This document shows positions 59,319 through 64,000 of a stretch of DNA of 64,000 nt, piece after piece. Position 1 is the first letter of the stretch. Each line of letters opens with the position of its first letter. The stretch is from Aphrocallistes beatrix (taxonomy: Eukaryota > Porifera > Hexactinellida > Sceptrulophora > Aphrocallistidae): assembly GCA_963281255.1 (NCBI GenBank), contig OY725498.1:1488001-1552000 (forward strand), written 5' to 3'. A model generated the notes under the pieces. The model saw only the letters and a program-made list of their open reading frames with translations, had not been told where the DNA came from and searched no databases. The position numbers and the translations under genes are program-made.

Positions 59319-59660
59319 CTAAGGAGATATATTAGATTTGTTAGCTTCTAGCACTTCGGCAGCTTCTTTATATTCTGTGCTCACTTGCAGGTCCCCTGAA
59401 GCCTTCACTAAATCCTCGAGTGTGTGGTAGGCCTCTGTCAATCTCTTCTCTGTATCAGGAATCATCATTGAGGTCTCGTCAAGCACTTTGATCGCTTGAT
59501 TTATATCGCTCTCATCCTTGCCAGCCTCGCGCATTTTCTCTACCTTGCTGGTATTTAGCTCCAGCTCCTTCTCATACGCCTTCTTCTCTTTTGCTAATCT
59601 TTTCACGACTCCGGTTTGGATTCGGAGCTGTTTCGTGTTGTCGGATCCTCCAGATGCCAT
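59319..59660 (-). CDS. TBCA: Tubulin-binding cofactor A
   Basis: 113 codons, one exon, ATG at 59660 (MASGGSDNTKQLRIQTGVVK). It matches the cofactor A family throughout: RIQTGVVKRLAKEKKAYEKE, KVEKMREAGKDESDI, SMMIPDTEKRLTEAYHTLED and YKEAAEVLEANK. The protein is a three-helix bundle that holds beta-tubulin during folding of the alpha/beta dimer in the cytosol. Length is as usual for the family (about 108 residues). It is the first single-copy housekeeping gene to the right of the NHL array and lies head to head with LAMTOR5. Confidence 0.95.
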   Translation of the reverse strand: MASGGSDNTKQLRIQTGVVKRLAKEKKAYEKELELNTSKVEKMREAGKDESDINQAIKVLDETSMMIPDTEKRLTEAYHTLEDLVKASGDLQVSTEYKEAAEVLEANKSNISP

Positions 59661-60325
59661 TTTAATCACTAATTATTCAATAAGTTCTCTGATTCCTAAG
59701 CCAGATATTACACATATTTATACTCATTTACATTTAGCTTGGTTTATGTACGTGTGCATATATTAAGTCGGGGACGAAAGAAATTGTAAAGAGAATATGG
59801 TGTAAGCAGTTTGAACTATAAGATTATAATGACAATATTGCAGAATGTTACTCCGTACACTTCAATTGAATAAACACACGTGGACTATTCTAAATGGTGA
59901 ATGACGAATTGTGGAGTCTGTAACTGCTTAGTAAGGTGGGGTAGGATAATTCTACGCTACGAGTGAAATCGATACCAGGAGGAAACTAAATTTAGAAAAA
60001 TTCAACCATTTTGTGACTTGCAAGTCAATAATGGATTCATTTCAAGTAAATTTACAATTTTTATGTATTTTGATCGACACATGGCAGTGGTATGAGAAAA
60101 GTCAATTAAGTAACTGAGTATATTGGAACATTACGGTAATCTACCCCTACTAAGGATTTGACAGACATATTCGTATTCAGGGGATTCGGTTGAGAATAGT
60201 GATTCTAAGATTCAATTGAGTAATTAGAACTCCAGTTGAATTCAAACTGATGTATAAAATATAAAATCAAGAGGATGTTCAATACATGCAAGAGTGATTG
60301 TACCTAGACAAGACCTGAGTTCGAG
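59661..60325. promoter_or_regulatory. Shared divergent intergenic region of TBCA and LAMTOR5
   Basis: 665 bp between two divergent start codons, so both promoters should lie here. I see no mobile-element ends and no strong motif above the AT background. Confidence 0.45.
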
Positions 60326-60589
60326 ATGAGTTCTAATCTAGCCAACGAAATACTTCAGAAAAAGCGGGACTCCAATCTAAAGGGTGTGGCCATCTGTGAC
60401 CAGAACGGGTTCACGATCGAGTCAGAGGGTACTCTGAAAAACGCAGTCATGGCGCATGCAGCTCAAGCGATCGAACTCCTCCAGAGAATCGACGAAAAGA
60501 AAGAACAGCCGACCATCCGAGTGGAGACCCAGCACAGCAGCATCCAGATCATCGAGCAAGACGGGGTCACATTTGCGCTCCACAAGTGA
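60326..60589 (+). CDS. LAMTOR5: Ragulator subunit LAMTOR5 (HBXIP type)
   Basis: 87 codons, one exon, MSSNLANEILQKKRDSNLKG. It has the short roadblock fold of LAMTOR5: NLKGVAICDQNGFTIESEGT, AAQAIELLQRIDEK, then IQIIEQDGVTFALHK, which aligns with the conserved C-terminal strand of the family. The protein is part of the pentameric Ragulator on lysosomes, which anchors Rag GTPases and mTORC1. Length agrees with the short human form (91 residues). Convergent with CHMP1. Confidence 0.9.
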   Translation: MSSNLANEILQKKRDSNLKGVAICDQNGFTIESEGTLKNAVMAHAAQAIELLQRIDEKKEQPTIRVETQHSSIQIIEQDGVTFALHK

Positions 60590-61268
60590 GATGTGCGGAC
60601 AGTTTTACCAGTTTTTATAATACATATTCCTACAGCACGCATATTTTAGTTGTAATGATAGGCCAGCCTTGTAGAGTTGTAACATAGCATCGCATTAAAA
60701 CGTTACATACAATGTCCCTCTTTCTCTGTCTGCCTGGCATGGTATGGCATATCTTATAATACTATATTAAAACGTTAGGATTTTTGTTAGTTAGTAAAAT
60801 AAGACTACCGTGTAACGATAGTTACAATAATAACCCATTGACCACTTTTTTAAGCCAAATTATCGCGAAATCTTGAGAAAATACACTTAATTTACACCTG
60901 AAAATTTGATTTTTCTGAAAAATAGCCAAGTCTTCGCATAATTTTATCAAACTTCGTCATTACAAATTGTGGATAAATCGTGGTATAAGTTAGGTTAGGC
61001 CTCTACCAATATTCTCAACTATTCTCCCTCAGTGACAAAAATATTTGATGTCAATGAGGGAAATTTCAATTGTCTTTATTCCAGTAACAGTTCAATTTGT
61101 AAATTTATGAAGTATCAAATATACTCACACACAAAACTCGGCTATACAATCTAGCATAATACCCGTGAGTGTCTTCACAGCGGCCATGCAGTAGCAGAAT
61201 ACAAATACAACACAGTGTCACAATAGAGTTGAACCACAATAGGATAGAGTTAGAGGTGGAAAGAATGC
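60590..61268. other. Convergent 3' region of LAMTOR5 and CHMP1
   Basis: AT-rich spacer holding both 3' ends. No gene supported; the plus-strand frame at 61169-61441 is mostly antisense to CHMP1. Confidence 0.4.
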
Positions 61269-61880
61269 TCAGTTGTTCTGCTCCCGCAGCTGTGCTAGTT
61301 TGGCGGAGAGACCATCTTGTTCCTGACTGCCCGTGGATGGGAGGCCGACCTGCTGGGCGCTCAGTTCCATATTCAGTTCCAGCCCTGCCTCGTCGGCTAC
61401 CTCCTGCATCAGGTTATCCACCTGTCCCTCTGGCACCGTGAGGACAGTGGTCCCCTGCATGGCTTCGTCCATCACCTGGGTCTGCACATCCAGGTGCTCG
61501 AACTGGCGCTCGAAATCGTCCATCAGCTTGGTCACCTTCTCCAGGTTCATGGACTGCATGGCTGACTGCATGGCGCTCACCACCCCCGACATGGACTTGG
61601 TCACCTGCTGCATCGTGACGGCCGTCTGCACGCGCTGCGACACGGCGTCCACGCGGGAGGACATGCGCCGGTAGTTGAGGGACTGGTTCTTCTGCCGGAT
61701 GGCGTTCTCCGCGTGGATGCGAGCTCCTTCCAGGTTGCTCTTCTGGATCGCTTTCTTCAACTTAACTTTCTCCGTCTTTTCGTCCTTTTCACATTTGACG
61801 GCGTTTCTCTCTAGCTGTTTGGCGGCTAGCTTCAAATTGAAGAGGTTTTCCTGCATTTTCTGGGTATTGCTTTTGAACAT
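61269..61880 (-). CDS. CHMP1: ESCRT-III subunit CHMP1
   Basis: 203 codons, one exon, MFKSNTQKMQENLFNLKLAA. Conserved along its length with CHMP1A/B (Did2): the basic first helix pair, GARIHAENAIRQKNQSLNY, MSSRVDAVSQRVQTAVTM, KSMSGVVSAMQSAM, NLEKVTKLMDDFERQFEHLD, DEAGLELNMEL, and a C-terminal MIM1 helix DGLSAKLAQLREQNN that binds the MIT domains of VPS4 and spastin. It acts in membrane scission at endosomes and during cytokinesis. Length is as expected (about 196-199 in human). GC-rich like CDC25 next to it and on the same strand. Confidence 0.95.
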   Translation of the reverse strand: MFKSNTQKMQENLFNLKLAAKQLERNAVKCEKDEKTEKVKLKKAIQKSNLEGARIHAENAIRQKNQSLNYRRMSSRVDAVSQRVQTAVTMQQVTKSMSGVVSAMQSAMQSMNLEKVTKLMDDFERQFEHLDVQTQVMDEAMQGTTVLTVPEGQVDNLMQEVADEAGLELNMELSAQQVGLPSTGSQEQDGLSAKLAQLREQNN

Positions 61881-62344
61881 GTTTACACTGTAACAGGTTT
61901 AATGTGTGATGATGAGAACTAAACAATAAATTATAATAGTTAAATAGCTAGCAAATTAATAATTCAATACATAAATGCAAAAATTAGGGAATAAAATATT
62001 AAAATCGACCTCCAATCTATAAATTTAAGTTAATTAATTAAACAGAAGAGGATATTTCAAGTTAGAAACTCTCGAAATGAAAAAGCTTTGCAACGGAAAC
62101 TAAATCTGATTTTAACACAGATAATAATTATGAGTGATCGATTGTATTTCGTTAGTACAGTTGAGTTGATTAAATACAGTGCACATTCAATATTAAAGTA
62201 ACTCGGTTTCAAGCGAATGGACACAGTTCAAGTAAAACCTCCTCTGTTCAGGGTTAAGTGAGAGAAGTAGGGAGAGAAGATGTGCGATTGTCACAAGTCA
62301 ACATTGACACGATTAGAGAAGAGTACATCCGGTATAATTGCATT
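61881..62344. other. Spacer between CHMP1 and CDC25
   Basis: AT-rich region holding the CHMP1 promoter and the CDC25 3' end. Nothing else recognised. Confidence 0.4.
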
Positions 62345-64000
62345 TTAGTTAAACTTCTGCTTCCGTCTACACTTTGACTTGCTGGGTCTGGTGACGCGAG
62401 AGCTGGCGCTGTTCCGTTTAGAGCCCTTGTGCTTTAGCATTTGGGACTTAGCTAGCTCTGCCTTGTAATCTTCGTGGAGCATTGGAATGTACGCGTTTGG
62501 GTCACATTTGTCAGACGCGAATGAGAAAAACCTCGCGTAGCCTCCGTTCAGGACGTACAGCTCGGGGTAGTGGAGCCTGGGGAAGGACGCTTCGTTCAGC
62601 TTTCTGTCCTCATTCCTGAGGTAGCGGTACTGGCTGGGGCCCCGCATGGTGGAAAACTCGCAGTAGAACACGACGATGTGTCTCAGCTCGGAGTTGGACA
62701 CGTAGGGGGTCTTCAAGAAGAATTGGTAGCTCAGCTCTTCAGTCCAGATATTGAGCGCCGTTCTGATGTGTCCCCCCTCGTACTCGTAGGGGTAGCGCGC
62801 GTCGATTATCACGAGGTTCGCGATGTGTTGAGAGAATTCGCCGGTGAGAACTCGCACCAGTGTCTCGGGATCGATGGATTTCAGATCAGGATTGGAGCCC
62901 TTGACGATGGGCAAAATGTAAGAGCGGGAGTTGTCTCCCAGCAGCTCCTCCCCCGGACCGAGACTCGAGTTGAAGGAGACGTTGGCGGGAGAGGACTGGG
63001 GGCGGGTGAGCTTGCACGCGGGGGAAGACGGGAATTCCGGCGTACTGCCTCCGCGACAGACGCGCTTGGACGGGACGGCGTGGGGACTGAGAGGGAGGAT
63101 CGGGTTCGCCGCGCAAGCAGCGGGACACCAGATCTTGCTGTTGATGGTCTGGGTGTCGGTGATGGGGTCGAGGGAGGGGGAGGAGAGGGTGGGAGCGGAG
63201 CAGATCTTTCTGAACCGTGTCTCGGGGCGTGTGGGGGTAGGAATGGGGTTGGTACACTTGGAGAGAGAGGGTTGATGCTCTTCTCTCGGCTTGTTCTCGA
63301 ACGTGACTCTCTTCTGAGTTTGTCTAGAAGCTGTCTTACCATCTCCGCCCCACTGCGGGACAATCTGAGCGGGCCTGATTGAGGACACAGGCGCTCTCAG
63401 AGAGTTCTCCTTCCCTCTGTCCCCCTCCCATGTCCCATTTCTCGCACTCGCCTTCTCATCCTCCGACTTCTGTCCGTTCGTCTCGGAGAGTGGGTGAGTC
63501 GGGTTGCCGGCGTCCTCACTTCCATTCTGCTGCACTTTAGACAGGCAGAACTGGTTGCAAGGGTCCTTCAGAGGACTGTTGGAGTTGGAGCTAGGGAGGT
63601 GGGACCGTATCTCTCCGGTTAGAAGGGAGTCAAAGTCGGTTATCTTGTGTCCGGGGGACCTGCGGGCGGGCAGACTGTTCTCGAGTGTGTTCTGCAGAGT
63701 GGTGAGCTGCTCGAAGAATGTGTCGTCATCGCTGTTGAGAGAAGAGACAGAGGAGGAGGAGGAGATGGTCCGGCTAGAGCTGATGGTAGGGACCTCCCGC
63801 GCGTTGGTACGACCCGTCTGAGAAGAGAGGGAGTGTGGGACGAGAGTGGCAGCCTCTTTGAGAGGGTGCAGGACAGTTAGGCGTGCTGGTGGTTTCATGA
63901 GGTGGCTGGGACTAGGGGAGTTGTAGGACTGGTCCAAGCGGGTGTAGGTTCTAATGGGCCGCACTTTGATGATGTCCGAGTAGGAATCGTTAGCGAAGGA
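62345..64000 (-). CDS. CDC25: Cdc25-type dual-specificity phosphatase (5' end outside the window)
   Basis: The frame is open to the right edge (about 551 codons seen) and the true start lies beyond 64000; the first in-window start-like codon is only GTG. The N-terminal 330 residues are Ser/Pro-rich, with HKITDFDSLLTGEIRSH, as in the regulatory part of Cdc25. A rhodanese-fold catalytic domain follows: LVIIDARYPYEYEGGHI, LNIWTEELSYQF, the active-site loop VVFYCEFSTMRGP with Cys at 62660-62662, and LYVLNGGYARFF. Cdc25 removes inhibitory phosphates from CDK1/2 and triggers mitosis. The Cx5R loop is kept, but the usual CEFSSERGP reads CEFSTMRGP, and the Arg after GP is Ser, a position linked to CDK docking in human CDC25B. 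The C-terminus is basic (SKCRRKQKF). Confidence 0.92.
   Translation of the reverse strand, partial: SFANDSYSDIIKVRPIRTYTRLDQSYNSPSPSHLMKPPARLTVLHPLKEAATLVPHSLSSQTGRTNAREVPTISSSRTISSSSSVSSLNSDDDTFFEQLTTLQNTLENSLPARRSPGHKITDFDSLLTGEIRSHLPSSNSNSPLKDPCNQFCLSKVQQNGSEDAGNPTHPLSETNGQKSEDEKASARNGTWEGDRGKENSLRAPVSSIRPAQIVPQWGGDGKTASRQTQKRVTFENKPREEHQPSLSKCTNPIPTPTRPETRFRKICSAPTLSSPSLDPITDTQTINSKIWCPAACAANPILPLSPHAVPSKRVCRGGSTPEFPSSPACKLTRPQSSPANVSFNSSLGPGEELLGDNSRSYILPIVKGSNPDLKSIDPETLVRVLTGEFSQHIANLVIIDARYPYEYEGGHIRTALNIWTEELSYQFFLKTPYVSNSELRHIVVFYCEFSTMRGPSQYRYLRNEDRKLNEASFPRLHYPELYVLNGGYARFFSFASDKCDPNAYIPMLHEDYKAELAKSQMLKHKGSKRNSASSRVTRPSKSKCRRKQKFN

Noticed and set aside
61169-61441. 90-codon plus-strand frame
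   Set aside because: Mostly antisense to the CHMP1 C-terminus, with no recognisable product.

Overview
The window is animal nuclear DNA. Its genes include a Cdc25 phosphatase, the ESCRT-III subunit CHMP1, tubulin cofactor A, the Ragulator subunit LAMTOR5, a DHX15/Prp43 helicase, an MPPED-type metallophosphoesterase, very large inducible GTPases (VLIG/GVIN type) and a receptor-type ligand-binding domain. Most genes have one long exon. Spacers are AT-rich and full of short inverted-repeat DNA transposons. The coiled-coil + NHL proteins remind me of families I associate with glass sponges; that is weak recall, not evidence. No identity percentages were computed; all comparisons are by eye.

Layout. 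(1) 0.5-6.4 kb: remains of a multi-exon receptor with two in-frame stops, split by a 2-kb palindromic element. (2) 6.6-8.0 kb: a predicted secreted or membrane-anchored ComEC-like metallo-beta-lactamase-fold protein. (3) 8.9-11.1 kb: DHX15 copy 1 (minus strand), with a broken N-terminal frame. (4) 13.1-24.3 kb: NHL gene A, MPPED and an intact 2286-residue VLIG-VWA gene, all plus strand. (5) 25-37 kb: NHL genes B and C, an NHL fragment F, a LINE tail and a 2363-bp P-like element. (6) 37.4-40.2 kb: DHX15 copy 2 (plus strand), then a hAT transposase fragment. (7) 41-53.4 kb: an inverted, decayed copy of the MPPED-VLIG block, carrying a second P-like element of the same length. (8) 54.8-58.4 kb: NHL genes D and E. 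(9) 59.3-64 kb: ordinary housekeeping genes (TBCA, LAMTOR5, CHMP1, CDC25).

The main structure is a large inverted duplication. About 15.15-25.34 kb matches the reverse complement of about 41.04-53.35 kb, with about 15.7 kb between. The left copy is intact. The right copy carries a nonsense codon and a 1-bp deletion in the VLIG gene, and an 8-bp insertion and a 1-bp deletion in MPPED. DHX15 is a separate inverted pair in which each copy is damaged differently.

The best candidate for new biology is the NHL family. At least five intact genes share near-identical coiled-coil halves and C-termini, but differ in short patches that recur along the propeller, one of them a four-residue loop that is different in every copy. 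They are interleaved with VLIG-VWA GTPases. This looks like a diversifying recognition locus, which is inference. A haplotype misassembly must be excluded before the duplication is given biological meaning.
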